A stretch of 64,000 bases of DNA from Notolepis coatsorum (GCA_963971535.1 OZ020587.1:161134078-161198077), one strand, 5' to 3'; positions 21,689 to 33,425 are shown, counted from the stretch's first letter. Notes: generated by a model from the letters alone, not told the origin. Translations and numbers: made by a program.

Positions 21689-23852
21689 CCCTATCGGTTA
21701 TATTATATGTTACAATAAATTGTGGCGTTGATCTTAGCGGCGTCAACTTAGACATCGTTAGGCCGCTAGTTAGTGTGGGTGACCTATACTATACTATACT
21801 ATTCTTTATTATTATTCCACCGATTTTGCAAACACTACTCTTGCCAGAGCGTTCGCGCCCCATACACGTGAAAGGTATCAAAACGACCGGCTTGCCTATG
21901 GCAACAGCGCTATTCAACCCCAGGACTCTGTTTTCCACCATCAACACACTTCTTAAACCCTCTGACACAATCTCCTGTTCCTTCACTGTCAGTAAATGTG
22001 TCTCCTATCTGTCACATCTCCAAACAAAAATTGACAAAATCCACACCCAACTAACAATTGCCTCCGCCAACACTATCTTCCCTCCGGATTCAACCCCCTC
22101 TCCACCGCCCAACCCACCTTTTACATCCTTCACTGAAATCACTGCATCGGACCTATCCTCCATTCTCTCTACAATGAAAACTTCTACCTGCATCCTGGAC
22201 CCTATCCCCTCCATCCTAGTCAAGGCTTGTCTCCCTGCCCTTTCTCCCCTAATCACCTCCATTGTAAACACCTCTCTGACCACTGGCCTATTTCCCCCCG
22301 CCCTCAAAATTGCTTCTGTCACCCCCTTACTAAAAAAACCCGGTCTCAACCCTGAAACCCTTGATAATTTCCGCCCCATTTCCAACCTCCCCTTCCTCTC
22401 AAAAATAATTGAGCGAGCCATTGCCTCCCAATTAAAATCCTACCTCGACAACAATAACCTTTATGATACATTTCAATCCGGATTCCGCACCAAACACAGC
22501 ACCGAAACTGCTCTTCTAAAGGTCACCAACGACATACTCCTCTCTGCCGACTCTGGTTCCCTCTCCATCCTCATTCTCCTAGACCTCAGCGCTGCTTTTG
22601 ACACCATCAGTCACCCCATCCTCATCACTCGTCTCCAGTCCTCCGTTGGCATCTCCGGAATCCCCCTCACCTTGCTCCAATCATACCTCTCACACAGGCA
22701 CCAATTCATCTCTATCAACAACTGCAAATCCCCCACTGCCCCCATCACTCATGGTGTCCCCCAAGGCTCAGTACTTGGTCCCCTGCTCTTCATCCTCTAC
22801 ATCCTTCCACTTGGTCTGATTCTCCGCCAACATGGCCTGCGTTTTCACTGTTATGCAGACGATACTCAGCTCTACCTCTCCACCAAGACTATCACTCCAG
22901 CCACTCTCTCCACCCTCAGCACCTGCCTCACAGACATCAAAACATGGATGCAAAATAACTTTCTTAAACTAAACTGCAATAAATCAGAAATCATCATTAT
23001 CGGTCCAAAATCCCTCACCAGCCACACCCAGGATTTCACCCTAAATATTGATGGTACCATTGTCACCCCCTCCACTCACGTCCGTAACCTTGGCATCATC
23101 CTGGACTCCACCCTTTCTTTCCTCCGCCATGTGAACCACATAACCAAATCGGCCTTCTACCACCTCCGGAACATTGCTCGTCTCCGCCCCTCCCTATCAC
23201 TCTCCGCTGCTGAAACACTGGTTCATGCATTCATATCATCAAGACTAGATTACTGCAACAGCATCCTCTACGGCTCACCAAACACTATCCTCAATAAACT
23301 CCAATATGTCCAAAACTCTGCTGCCCGCATGCTCATCTCCACCCGTCGCTCTGATCACATCACCCCTGTCCTCCACGACCTCCACTGGCTTCCAATCAAA
23401 TACAGGATACATTTTAAAATACTACTCATCACATTTAAAGCCCTCAACAACCTTGCCCCTCCCTACCTGTCCGACCTCCTCCACCGTCACACGCCCACCC
23501 GTCGCCTTAGGTCTGCAGATGCCAACCTCCTGACACCTCCCACGACCAGGCTCCGGACCTGGGGCGACAGGGCCTTTGCTGCTGCTGCCCCCTCCCTCTG
23601 GAATGCCCTCCCCAGCCATATCCGTGATGCAAACACCCTGACATCTTTTAAATCAGCCCTCAAAACTCACCTTTTCAATCTTGCTTTTGACCTCTAATTC
23701 TGTCGATGTTATTTTATTTCTGTCATGTATTATTTTTGTTCTGTTTTTTGTTTTGCCATAGTTTGTTTCTCCTGCCCATGTAAAGCGTCTTTGAGCACCT
23801 GGAAAAGCGCTATATAAAATAGATGTATTATTATTATTATTATTATTCAAAC
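21689..23852 (+). mobile_element. L2-like LINE, 5'-truncated
   Basis: One open frame with reverse transcriptase followed by a short 3' end: AAAGCGTCTTTGAGCACC, AAAAGCGCTATATAAA and (TTA)n. This is the classic L2-type tail. The endonuclease half is absent. The exact 5' break is uncertain and lies between 21689 and 21775. Confidence 0.85.
21775..23697 (+). CDS. L2-like reverse transcriptase
   Basis: 640 residues, intact but lacking the N-terminal endonuclease. The first about 45 residues (frame opened by a non-ATG codon) are probably not native; homologous sequence begins near LFNPRTLFSTINTLL. RT motifs in order: VTPLLKKPGLNPETLDNFRP, FQSGFRTKHSTETALL, LLDLSAAFDTI (catalytic Asp), GVPQGSVLGPLLFILY and HCYADDTQLY near residue 360. 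The C-terminal LLITFKALNNLAPPYL and SLWNALPSHIR motifs are present. The frame is open to its normal stop, so the copy is fairly recent. Confidence 0.88.
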   Translation: MGDLYYTILFFIIIPPILQTLLLPERSRPIHVKGIKTTGLPMATALFNPRTLFSTINTLLKPSDTISCSFTVSKCVSYLSHLQTKIDKIHTQLTIASANTIFPPDSTPSPPPNPPFTSFTEITASDLSSILSTMKTSTCILDPIPSILVKACLPALSPLITSIVNTSLTTGLFPPALKIASVTPLLKKPGLNPETLDNFRPISNLPFLSKIIERAIASQLKSYLDNNNLYDTFQSGFRTKHSTETALLKVTNDILLSADSGSLSILILLDLSAAFDTISHPILITRLQSSVGISGIPLTLLQSYLSHRHQFISINNCKSPTAPITHGVPQGSVLGPLLFILYILPLGLILRQHGLRFHCYADDTQLYLSTKTITPATLSTLSTCLTDIKTWMQNNFLKLNCNKSEIIIIGPKSLTSHTQDFTLNIDGTIVTPSTHVRNLGIILDSTLSFLRHVNHITKSAFYHLRNIARLRPSLSLSAAETLVHAFISSRLDYCNSILYGSPNTILNKLQYVQNSAARMLISTRRSDHITPVLHDLHWLPIKYRIHFKILLITFKALNNLAPPYLSDLLHRHTPTRRLRSADANLLTPPTTRLRTWGDRAFAAAAPSLWNALPSHIRDANTLTSFKSALKTHLFNLAFDL

Positions 23853-24537
23853 TCGGAAAGTTTAACTGCACCGTTTGGCTACGAATCGACTTTAAACGGT
23901 AAAATGTCGGTCCCATTGGAAATGCATTGCAAGTTAGAGTGCGGTAGCTGAAATTATCTTTTTTCCACTACCTTGGGTAAATTGCAAGAGTGATCTCAAT
24001 TTTGGACGTAGAAAAAAGACACATCAAAACGATGACACGACTGTCAGCTCGCTCACAAAAGAAAAATAAATGGAATTGGACATTTCTATCTTAACTGACG
24101 ACCATTTGTTTGAAGGTTCTCCTCCCCATAGACCGCAATGTAATCCCACTCTAGGAATGCGATGATTTTTTTGCTTTTTTACCCTTCTGTTCCGATCGCC
24201 ACCGACCGACGGAATGCCACAATATCGCACACAACCCTTCGCCTACTCGTTTAAGTGCTCACGTGCGCGTCACAACGCTTCATCTCTTATAGTTTTCTTT
24301 TAATCAACGTGACAATGCAGTCATGCATCTGCCTCCATAGACATGCATTGGATGGAAAGTGCAAGTAATTTGTGATTACATCACCTGTGTGGCTCATGGC
24401 TCATGATTGGTTCAGCCTAACAGCTGTGAGGCTCATGCTCATGGCTCAGCTGACCTGCCAATGACCTCATCGACTTAACCCTTCATTGCCCCTCTGTGTT
24501 GCAGTACTGAATTGCTGGACAGCGCCCTCTGTCTTGC
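23853..24537. other. Unassigned sequence after LINE
   Basis: Moderately AT-rich single-copy-looking sequence. It has a short duplication GCTGTGAGGCTCATG near 24390-24450. No gene was recognised. Confidence 0.4.
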
Positions 24538-24935
24538 GGGTTGTGTCATTGTACTCAGTAGGGATATCCTTTTTCATTGGTCGATGTTGACCACCTTTCA
24601 TTGGTTGATGTTGACCACTCCCCCGATCCATAGACCACGCCCCTTAGGCCACACCCCCTCAGTGTATCTCTTGAACCGTTTGTCGTAGAGACTTGCGGGT
24701 TGTTCCATTGTACTCGGTAGGGATATCCTCTTCCATTGGTCGATGTTGACCACTCCCCCGATCCTTAGACCACGCCCCCTTAGGCCACACCCCCTCAGTG
24801 TATCTCTTGAACCGTTTGTCGTAGAGACTTGCGGATTGTGCCATTGTACTCGGTAGGGATATCCTCTTTCATTGGTCGATGTTGACCACTCCCCCGATCA
24901 TTAGACCACGCCCCCTAGGCCACACCCCCTTAGTC
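24538..24935. repeat. About 139-bp tandem repeat, three units
   Basis: Three units share TTGCGGGTTGT, GTAGGGATATCC, ATTGGTCGATGTTGACCAC and ACCACGCCCC (starting near 24538, 24691 and 24830). A fourth partial unit appears at 25417-25500, after the interposed minisatellite. Confidence 0.85.
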
Positions 24936-25416
24936 CCGAACAATTTCAAAAAGTCCGAAAAGTCCGAAAAATTTCAAACACTCTGAAAAGTCAGAAAAAT
25001 TTCAAAAACTCGGAAAAGTCCGAAAAACTCGGAAAAATCTGAAAACTCGGAAAGATCCAAAAACTCGGAAATATCCGAAAACTCGGAAAAATCCGAAAAA
25101 GTTCAAAAACTCGGAAAAATCTGAAAATCCAAAAAATCCGGAAACTCGGAAAAATCCAAAAACTCGGAAAAATCCAAAAACTCGGAAAAATCCCAAAAAA
25201 ATCAAAAACTCGGAAAAATACGAAAACTCTGAAAAATGCGAAAATTTTTCAAAACTGAAAACTACAAACATTTTCAAAAACTCGTAAAAGTTCGAAAAAT
25301 TTCAAAAACTCGGAAAGGTCTGAAGAATTTCAAAAACTGAAAAGTCCAAACAATTTCGTAAACTCGGAAAAGTCCGAAAAATCTCTAAAACTCGGAAAAG
25401 TCAGAAAAGTTTCAAA
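24936..25416. repeat. AAAAACTCGGAAAAATCCG minisatellite
   Basis: About 480 bp of degenerate 14-19-bp units. It splits the neighbouring repeat family, since GGTCTATGTTGACCACTCC resumes right after it. Confidence 0.9.
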
Positions 25417-25593
25417 TGGTCTATGTTGACCACTCCCCGATCCTTAGGCCGCGCCCCCTTTTTGTATCCTTTGAACCGTTTGTCATAGAGACTCGCGAGA
25501 GACCCTCTCCCGTTGGCTGGCGGTGCACAGGCGTCACCCACACTTTCACAATTTCCCCCACGCGGAATTGTCTAGTTGTCTTTTATTGTTTCT

Positions 25594-25815
25594 CCCTGAA
25601 TGAGTTATTTCTGAATGAGTTATTGCTGAATGAGTTATTGCTGAATGAGTTATTGCTAAATGAGTTATTTCTGAATGAGTTATTGCTGAATGAGTTATTT
25701 AACTTATTTCTGAATGAGTTATTTCCAAATGAGTTATTGCTGAATGAAGTATTGCTGAATGAGTTATTTCCGAATGAGTTATTTCCGAATGAGTTACTGC
25801 TCAATGAGTCACTTC
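25594..25815. repeat. 15-bp minisatellite CTGAATGAGTTATTG
   Basis: About fourteen 15-bp units with two length variants. The frame reading LNEL repeats through it is a product of the 15-bp period and not a gene. Confidence 0.93.
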
Positions 25816-25879
25816 CTGATATGATTCCACATGGAGGAAAAATCCACCCTATAACAGAAATCACATTATTGCTGTGATA

Positions 25880-26250
25880 TGAAATAGTTTGATTGGGCTC
25901 TTTGCTTTAGGGAGCGCACTAATACTGATTAGGTACTGTGGCAGATATCATCGCCCGTCCCGTGGCTACGTGGAGGAAGGGAGATACTACTGTCACGGGC
26001 AGAGGAGAGTTAAAGCCTAGCTTAGCACAATGAATGGAAGCGGACAGTGCCGTTAGCCTAGAGACATTGTCCAACTAACACCTCTCCTGAAGGCTAACCG
26101 ACCATGTCCGCTTCCATTCATTGTGCTAAGCTAGGCTAACGTGCAGCCAGATAGCTTTCTACTGAACGCACAGAGAGGAAACTGGTATCTATCTTCTTGT
26201 CTCTCTCTAGAGAAGAAGACGATAAGCTAATTTCCCCAAATGTTGGCGTG
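25880..26250. mobile_element. Fold-back repeat element
   Basis: Arms 26009-26047 and about 26104-26140 are inverted copies (CCTAGCTTAGCACAATGAAT and its complement) around a 57-bp loop. The flank has GCTAATTTCCCCAAATGTTG and GTGTTCCTTTAAG, typical of a widespread fish interspersed repeat. No coding sequence. Confidence 0.6.
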
Positions 26251-26690
26251 TTCCTTTAAGTTTGTGAATGTGAGCAAGTACCAAACTCAAAGCTGGAAAG
26301 CTTTTGTGGATACAGTGATGAAACCACAAAACCATGGGCACAGTATCTGCGCTCTATCTGTCTGCAACAACTAACTTATTCATAATATATTATATAAGCT
26401 CAAATAAATATTCGATGAGTCCACAGCATCCGTCTCCAAGTCGTCGTCAATAGAGCGGCTCCCGCTCTTGTCTATAGATTACTTCGGAGTTTTCTGCCTT
26501 GTTCACGTTCAAAGTTATTGATTGAACCATCTGAGATCATAGGAATAACATTGTCCAGTTTTCCTGATCGGGTGGATTTCACTTAAAAAAAAATCTTTTT
26601 TAAAGCCTGACACAATTTGAACCGCGGCAACCGGTGAGATGTAAGACCCCCCCCCCCCCCCCCCACCCTGAAAATCATTTCAGTTTCAGT
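26251..26690. other. Unassigned intronic sequence
   Basis: Unique-looking, with a poly(C) run at about 26647-26664. No exon recognised. Confidence 0.4.
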
Positions 26691-26717
26691 TTAACTTTAT
26701 TTGAACAGGGACAGCAC

Positions 26718-27154
26718 TAGGGCTGTCTTAAATACTTCGAAGCTTCGAAGCTTCGTTCGATGGGCATGGGATTCGAATATGAAAAGAAAATTCGATTATT
26801 AAAAATATATGATTTTAAAAATAATTGCAAAATCAACTCTGCCTCTCTTTGTTAACTACAACAAGCAATGCTGTTTGTTATTTAAGATGAGGTCGGACTC
26901 GGCACTGACAGATTTGTGTTCATTGTGCTGCTTTTATAAAGCCTCAAATGACGGCTTACAATATTTCGTGAAAGCAAAGTGTTTTGTTTGTCTAAGATTT
27001 AAAAAGGTTTAAACTTTACAGCACTGACAAAGTTGAACAAAGTGCTGTACAAGTCCCACAACATTAAAAAGAAAATTATTTCGAAGCGTCGAATTAAAAT
27101 CGAATCTTGGCCCCGAAGCTTCGAATTCCAAAAAAAAATTGAAGGTCAGCCCTA
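26718..27154. mobile_element. hAT MITE with CGAAGCTTCG motifs
   Basis: 437 bp from TAGGGCTGTC to its inverse GTCAGCCCTA (one mismatch), flanked by the perfect 8-bp duplication GACAGCAC (26710-26717 and 27155-27162). The subterminal regions carry CGAAGCTTCGAAGCTTCG palindromes. There is no transposase. It sits inside an older repeat beginning CAGTTTAACTTTATTTGAAC. Confidence 0.9.
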
Positions 27155-27545
27155 GACAGCACACATTAATGGACATAAAGTAAATGTGTGAGACAGTGTT
27201 AGCCAAAGCTAATTTTCAACTGTTGTCCCTGGGCCTGGTGTTAAAAAGATGCTAAAAAGAAAGCATAACATATATGGCATACAGGTAATTAAGAACAGGT
27301 TAAAAACAGGTCAAAATATTTACATCAGACATGTACAGACAAAACAAACAATAATTCGACATATTAGGTACAGGCAAGCATAGGGGTTGACCGGCGGAAT
27401 TCATTAAAAGTATGAACGCAGTGTGTTTAAGTGTTTCAGAATCCCTGCCCGTCCATAACGTAGCGGATTAGTCCTCCACGCGGCGAGGATCTGCATCTAC
27501 AGTACAGATCAATGTTTATGTTTATGTTTATTTAGGATCCCCATT
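27155..27545 (-). mobile_element. Old LINE-like 3' repeats
   Basis: The TTTATTTGAACAGGGACAGC repeat resumes after the hAT element. From about 27515 an Expander/RTE-like tail begins (minus strand GCTAATGGGGATCC followed by AAATAAAC). Family names are by memory of the tail only. Confidence 0.45.
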
Positions 27546-27560
27546 AGCTTTTGCACTTTT

Positions 27561-28028
27561 TTTTTTTCTATTATCTTTCCCCCCCTCCTTTTTTCGATTT
27601 TTCTCCCATCCCAGTTAGTGGTTATGCCAATTCCCAACCCCCTTCCTGGTTGTTGCGCCCCCCCCCCCCCCCCCCCCTACTGTTGGTCCGGGAGGCCGGA
27701 GACTGTCACATGCTTTCCTCCGACACATGTGCAGCCAGCCGGCAGCCAGCCTGGCAGCGCAGATTCTCACCGGGAGAGTGTAACGTGTGGAAGGTCACAC
27801 TACCTTTCTCCAGATCCTACCCTCGCTGTGCAGCCGCCCCGACCGAACTGTAGGGGTCGCTGTCCACAACGCCCAGGACCCACCCACGGCTTCCCTCCCC
27901 CTAACTCAGCCAAACGAGTTAGTATAGCGATCAGCCCAAGCCAAGGCAATGCTGACTCTCCGGGAGTCGAGACCGCAGCCTCTTGCATTGGTGACGAGCA
28001 CAATCTCCGCTACGCCACCTGACCACCC
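27561..28028 (-). mobile_element. tRNA-headed SINE, copy 1
   Basis: Flanked by the 15-bp duplication AGCTTTTGCACTTTT (27546-27560 and 28029-28043). Minus-strand head GGTCAGGTGGCGTAGCGGAG has a box A (TGGCGTAGCGG) and a box B-like GGTCTCGACTCCC, the pol III promoter of tRNA-derived SINEs. It ends in poly(A) (plus-strand T run). It shares head and body with 41950-42438. It is inserted in the Expander-like tail. The poly(C) run at 27659-27675 is internal. Confidence 0.87.
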
Positions 28029-28067
28029 AGCTTTTGCACTTTTGACAAAAGCTATTCTTCCTGGGGT

Positions 28068-29455
28068 CCGACACTTGGATACTGGACTTTCTGAGTGAAA
28101 GGCCCCAGGCGGTCAGGGTGGGGGGTCAGACCTCCAACACCATCACCCTGAGCATCGGGTCCCCCCAGGGCTGTGTTCTGAGCCCCCTGCTGTACTCACT
28201 ATACACACATGATTGTGTGGCCAAGTTCAGCTCCAACTCCATAGTGAAGTTTGCGGACGACATAGTGGTGGTGGGGCTGATCTCTGACAACGACGAGAAG
28301 GCCTACCGGGAGGAGGTTGAGGTACTGGACCGCTGGTGCCAGGACAACAGCCTGCTCCTGAACATTGGTAAAACCAATGAGCTGATCGTGAATTTTAGGA
28401 GAACACAGCAGGGGACACACACACCACTGAGGATAAACGGGGCTATCGTGGACAGGGTGAGCAGCTTCAAGTACCTGGGGATCCACATATCAGAGGACCT
28501 GACATGGACAACACACATAGACGCAGTCGTAAAGAAGGCGAAGCAGCGCCTCTACCACTTGAGACAGTTAAGGAGGTTCAGAGTATCGGGAAAGATACTC
28601 CAGTCCTTCTCCGGAGCTGTAGAGAGCATCTTGACTGGAAACACACTGCCTGGTATGGAAACAGCACGGCGCAGGACAAGAAGGCCCTACAGAGAGTGGT
28701 GCGCTCAGCCGAGCGTACCACGGGTATTGCACTACCACCCCTGCAGGCCTTATATAACAAGAGGTGCAAATCCAGAGCCTGCAGAATAAGGAAAGACCCT
28801 CACCACCCCAACAACAACCTGTTCATGCTGCTGCGGTCAGGCAAACGCCTGCGAACACCAGCAACTAGGACAGAGAGACTCCGGCTCAGCTTCTTCCCCC
28901 AGGCCATCAGAGCCTTGAACACTGAACTCTCCACACACAAGCACACATGAGCACACACACAACACACACACTGTATACGCTCACACACTAAGCAGTCACT
29001 CTAGCATGAACGCACATACATGCTGCACACGCCCACACTCAACGGTCACCTTACACAATGAAAAGGTCACCTTAAAAAATAATAACGGGAGTGGTTCTTG
29101 TATAGTAAACAGAAGGATATAGCAAGCTAGCATAAGGACACATAGTATAACTAGATTTTATAGTATAGCATTGTATAGTAGTGTACATAAGACCCAGTGC
29201 CTCATCCGTAGCTAACCGTGTATTGCACTATCGCAGGACCTTAGCATGTCTTACCATGCTCTTGTAAACTTTATGTACATATACCTGTTATTATTATTAC
29301 TTGTATTATTGCACATTGTATTATTGCACAAATGTCCTATTATCATTCCTGTCTTATTACTATGTTCAGTTGCACATCGCTGCGGGCATGACCCCCCGCA
29401 TTTCACTGTATGCTTGTATGCCGTGACAAATAAAACTCTTGACTTGACTTGACTT
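28068..29455 (+). mobile_element. Rex-Babar-like LINE, 5'-truncated copy
   Basis: Begins inside reverse transcriptase ([14 protein letters not shown]) and runs to a tail of GTGACAAATAAAACTC followed by CTTGACTTGACTTGACTT. It closely resembles 40550-41832. Insertion is in the left arm of an Expander-like inverted pair. Confidence 0.88.
28118..28950 (+). pseudogene. Reverse transcriptase fragment, frameshifted
   Basis: Reading frame 28118-28612 encodes [28 protein letters not shown] (catalytic Asp pair) and [13 protein letters not shown]. Near 28611 a short deletion, compared with the sister copy at 41083-41090, shifts the frame. The C-terminal part ([17 protein letters not shown] through SFFPQAIRALN) continues in the frame ending at 28950. 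N-terminal RT and endonuclease are missing, so the copy is inactive. Confidence 0.85.
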
Positions 29456-29456
29456 A

Positions 29457-30055
29457 AAACAATACAACAATATATACATCATTAACAATCTCCTCCTCAG
29501 TTAAGGATGACATTGTACAAGATACTTATTAGTAGGATAAAGTATTCAAATCAAATAATTAAAATCAAATAAATAGGTGCTTCCTGAGCAGCACTCCCTG
29601 CCATCAACATAAATACAATTAACAAACAGTCAATTGGTTTTCACCGCTATGCCATAGGGTTCAGTGCATGCTCGTTAGTAGATGGTATTTAAAATTTTTC
29701 TTGAAAGTAGTTTTGGATTCTATTTCAGCGAAGTAGCTTGGCAATGAGTTTCATTCCATGATAGCTCTGTAAGAATAATTTTAATAATATAAAAAGAATA
29801 ACACCATTTTCCAAGTGCTTCAGTTTAAACACGGTCATATTTCAGCCTAGCCCCCCCTCCCTAAACACATCTATCTATCTAATACCATCTACTAACGAGC
29901 ATGCACTGAACCCTTATGGCAGAGCGGTGAAAACCAATTGACTGTTAATTGTATTTATGTTGATGGCAGTGAGTGCTGCTCAGGAAGCACCTATTTATTT
30001 GATTTTACTTATTTTATTTTAATACTTTATACTAATAAATATCTTGTACAATATG
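29457..30055. repeat. Inverted pair of Expander-like LINE tails
   Basis: 29512-29690 and 29880-30053 are about 175-bp inverted copies, sharing AAATAGGTGCTTCCTGAGCA and TGCATGCTCGTTAGTAGATG on opposite strands. The pair extends outward: CAAAAGCTATTCTTCCTGGG at 28042-28061 is matched in inverse at about 31523-31540. The left arm is broken by the LINE at 28068-29455 and the right arm by the LTR at 30126-31467. Confidence 0.8.
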
Positions 30056-30125
30056 ATGATATGATGATGTAATTGATGATAATGATGTAATTGATGTCAT
30101 TGATGATGTAATTGATGTTGATAAT

Positions 30126-31467
30126 TGTAACTGAGGGGTTACAATACCCTGACTGTATTAAAGATTGTGATATATTAAACCACTACTAGTTATGTACTTT
30201 AATTACTGGCCATACAGTACATGAATATATATGGTGAACACCCACACAAGAATATGGCATTGACACATAAAGTTCTATTTGGAGGGTATTTATTATTATT
30301 AAGCAACGTTAGGTTACAGATTGAGAATTAGGCTTGCGCTTGTATGGCGAAGAACACACGTAAAGTCAGTCAAGAGCATAAGTCAATGAGAATAGTATGA
30401 ATACTATGATGGGTCTAAGCTGACGCCACCTGTGGTATAGCAATTATATAAGCCACACCGGTACCAGCTGGAGACACTGGGGGGTTCCCTCCGGGGTGTA
30501 AGGCCGGTAGGGGGTAGAGGAATGTTCGGGTACAAAGTCTGGGTCAACGAGGAATAACGAGGCTCCAGATACAGGAGCCGGTGCATGTACTCCCTTGATC
30601 AGCAGACAAAGCAGCAGTTGTAATCCAAGATGCTCGAATAGCATTGACGACAGCTAGCCAGCCTCTTCCTAGAGGCGGGCCCGAGTGATGATCCTCACGG
30701 GGGTAAATCCCAAACGACAGTGGGATCGACGGTTCTCTTCTCCAGCGGTCACGGTCCCAAAGCAATATAATCCAACCAGAAATGGTTCTGCAGTCGCCGG
30801 TGTAGGTTCTCCGGTGTACATATCCAACGGTTCTTGCCTAGGACTCCTCGGGTGTGGGCACGGATTTAGGCCGCACAGCCTGGATAAGTGCACTAGCTAA
30901 AATACACGACGAACCGATGGTAATGCTGGTCACTGAAGAACTGTAGCCGCACGATACACTATAAATGATCGACTATTACTTCACATTAGATTAAGTCGAA
31001 CTCAACGTTACTGCTTTAAACTCTGACACTTTAGCACTCTATTCGCACGCGGTTCTCAATGCTCTATTTAGATGCAAGGTTGCTCACTTCACTGCACGTT
31101 GTATGCGTGGTGAAGGCTTGGACACTGAACTTGAACTACTGCTGTTTTACACCTGCGCCGTATTTATACGTAAGGTGATTATCTAGTGCCAACCTCAGTT
31201 CTGTCTCGTATTACTGCGCAGACTCTGGGCATGTTTCGACATGCCCGGAGTTGCCTTTGAACTTGCCGTTGGGGGCTTGGTCGTTGGCGCCTGGGGGTCG
31301 CTGTCCAATAGGAGAGCGAATATTACTCTGGTTTGTACACAGGTAAAGGGATATTCCGTGTATATATACAAATAATATACAAGGGATATCAAACGATATA
31401 CAAATATTATACAAGGGATAACAAACAATAAATATATATATTCGGTTTAATCTGACCCTTTGTAACA
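30126..31467 (-). mobile_element. Solo LTR (1342 bp)
   Basis: TG..CA ends (TGTAACTGAGG..CTTTGTAACA) with a 5-bp duplication ATAAT at 30121-30125 and 31468-31472. A minus-strand TATAAATA box (about 31163-31170) and a downstream AATAAA (about 30289) suggest minus orientation. No internal coding region and no second LTR are present, as after LTR-LTR recombination. It is not related in sequence to the two Gypsy elements above. The superfamily is unresolved. Confidence 0.72.
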
Positions 31468-31599
31468 ATAATGATGTAATGTATTGAATATTGTTGTATT
31501 GTTGTTGTAAGTGCTGGACCCCAGGAAGAATAGCTTTTTGCCTCGTCAGGGATAGAATGAAAAGTCCAAGACTTATTTCCATCGTTGTGTCCCTAATGG

Positions 31600-31654
31600 C
31601 ATGTGTGTGTCTGTGTGTGTGTGTGTGAGTTATGTGCCCTGAGCAGCCTGGAGG

Positions 31655-31752
<98 letters not shown>
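31600..31752. repeat. GT and TC microsatellites
   Basis: (TG)n at 31602-31627, and (TC)n, nearly perfect, at 31658-31750. Confidence 0.96.
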
Positions 31753-31753
<1 letters not shown>

Positions 31754-33064
31754 GCAGGCAGGCTGGCCAGGCCCCTGTTGGTCCCTACTGAGCACCAGCC
31801 AATTCAAACACTCTGATCCCAGTGATCTGGAGGTGGGGTGGGGGGGGGTTGGGGGGGTCCCGGCTCCGAGGAATTTGTCCATGCAAATACATCCCATTTC
31901 CGCTGACAAAACACCACCACATGCCACAAGCCTCGAGGTCCCGGATTCTAGAGGGGGGGCGCTCAAGTAGCCTCGCTGTTTTCACCGTGGAAGTCTTTCA
32001 CTTTCTCTCCTTACAGTCCCCACCCCCCACCCCCCACGCTGTTCTCTCCGGCGTCTCTCTCCCTTCATCGTTATTCGGTCCGTCTCGCTCGAGATCTGAA
32101 GCTCACGAGCGCCTCTGGTCTCGTCTACAGATCACCAATGGATCTTTCTAGATCATCTTAAATCTCTGTGGTTTGAACCCCCCCCCCACCCTCCCCTTAC
32201 AGATAGGAACACTTGGTTTGCTTTTGGTTAAATGGTCTCCCTGCGAGAGATTGCAATTTGATATTTGTATTTGATAATACTGGGTGGTGGGGAGGAGGGG
32301 GGTGGGAGGAGGGAGGGAGGGGTGGGGGCGGGGAGAGGGAGGGAGGGGGCATTACAATTCTGTGCCTGTGTTGTGTGTGCGGTGTGATATTCCAGGCTCA
32401 CTGTTTTCCCCCTTTCATCTCAATGTCAAAGAAGCGGGGTCTACAAGGCTGTCCCCTAGTGGCCTCATCGCGCATCAGCAGGGAGAGAGAGAGAGAGACG
32501 ACCCAGAAGTGTGAAAACCACCCTGGTATAAAAAATAGAAAGAAAAAAAACACTGATTTTCATCAGATCCCCCAGATAACGGTAATTTCACAGATAACAG
32601 TGAATCTATAATGTGAACTAAAATGCAAATTAAATTCCCCCGATTTTACCCCGAAGAATAGATTTATAATTTTTCCTCCGCTCCTCGTCCTCACTTAAAA
32701 GGGAGCGGAGGGCCTTCTCTCCCCCCAGATTGACACGCAGAGAGAGAGAGAGGGGAGATTGTGTCTCATGGCTTTTAATCTAACAAGATGATCTATAGTT
32801 TCACGGAATGTAATGAGAGAATGAGGGACCTCCAACTCCAAAGTGGATTCACATGATGGAGAGAGTTGACTGAGAGTAACCAACCCCCCCCCCCCCCCCC
32901 CCCCCCCTCTGAAGAGAGAGTTGTAACCCCCCCCTCTGAAGAGAGTATGCACATACTGGAAGAGCACTGGGATGATTCAAGATTAATCTGGAATGATTCA
33001 AGAATAGACATGGTAAATAGACATTAATTAATGTTAATAAATCGCTTAAAGGTGGAACTGGATC
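31753..33064. other. Unassigned intronic sequence
   Basis: Unique sequence with C/G homopolymers (32166-32176, 32885-32907) and a G-rich stretch at 32282-32350. No exon, RNA gene or bounded element was found. Confidence 0.4.
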
Positions 33065-33425
33065 ATACCTATACAATGTGCAGTTTTTCTTCTATGCCCC
33101 TATGCTATACTTGCTGTTACTCTATACTGTACAACAAGCACAACAAGTTATTTTCTTAAAGTGTCCTTTTCCTTCCTTTAAAGTGTGCTTTTCTTGTGTG
33201 TTTAAAGTGACCTGTGTGTGCGAGTGCAGAATGTTGTGTTGTGTTGTGTGTGTGTATGTGTGTGTTCATGTGTGTGTGGAGAGATCAATGTTGTGTGTGG
33301 ATGAGAAATCAAAGAGAGTTTGTACATAAAACACCAGCAAAGTAAGATTTTCATTGTATGGCAAACTGTCTGTTTAACTGTGCACATGACAATAAACAAT
33401 CTTTAATCTTGAATCTTGAATCATA
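33065..33425 (+). mobile_element. LINE 3'-end relic
   Basis: Ends ATTTTCATTGTATGGC.. GTGCACATGACAATAAACA with a CTTTAATCTTGAATCTTGAA tail, as in Rex-Babar-type LINEs. Internal GTGT-rich segment. No ORF. Confidence 0.55.

Noticed and set aside
25416-25877. Leu-Asn-Glu-Leu repeat protein, 153 codons
   Set aside because: A 15-bp minisatellite read in frame; no start context and no homology recognised.
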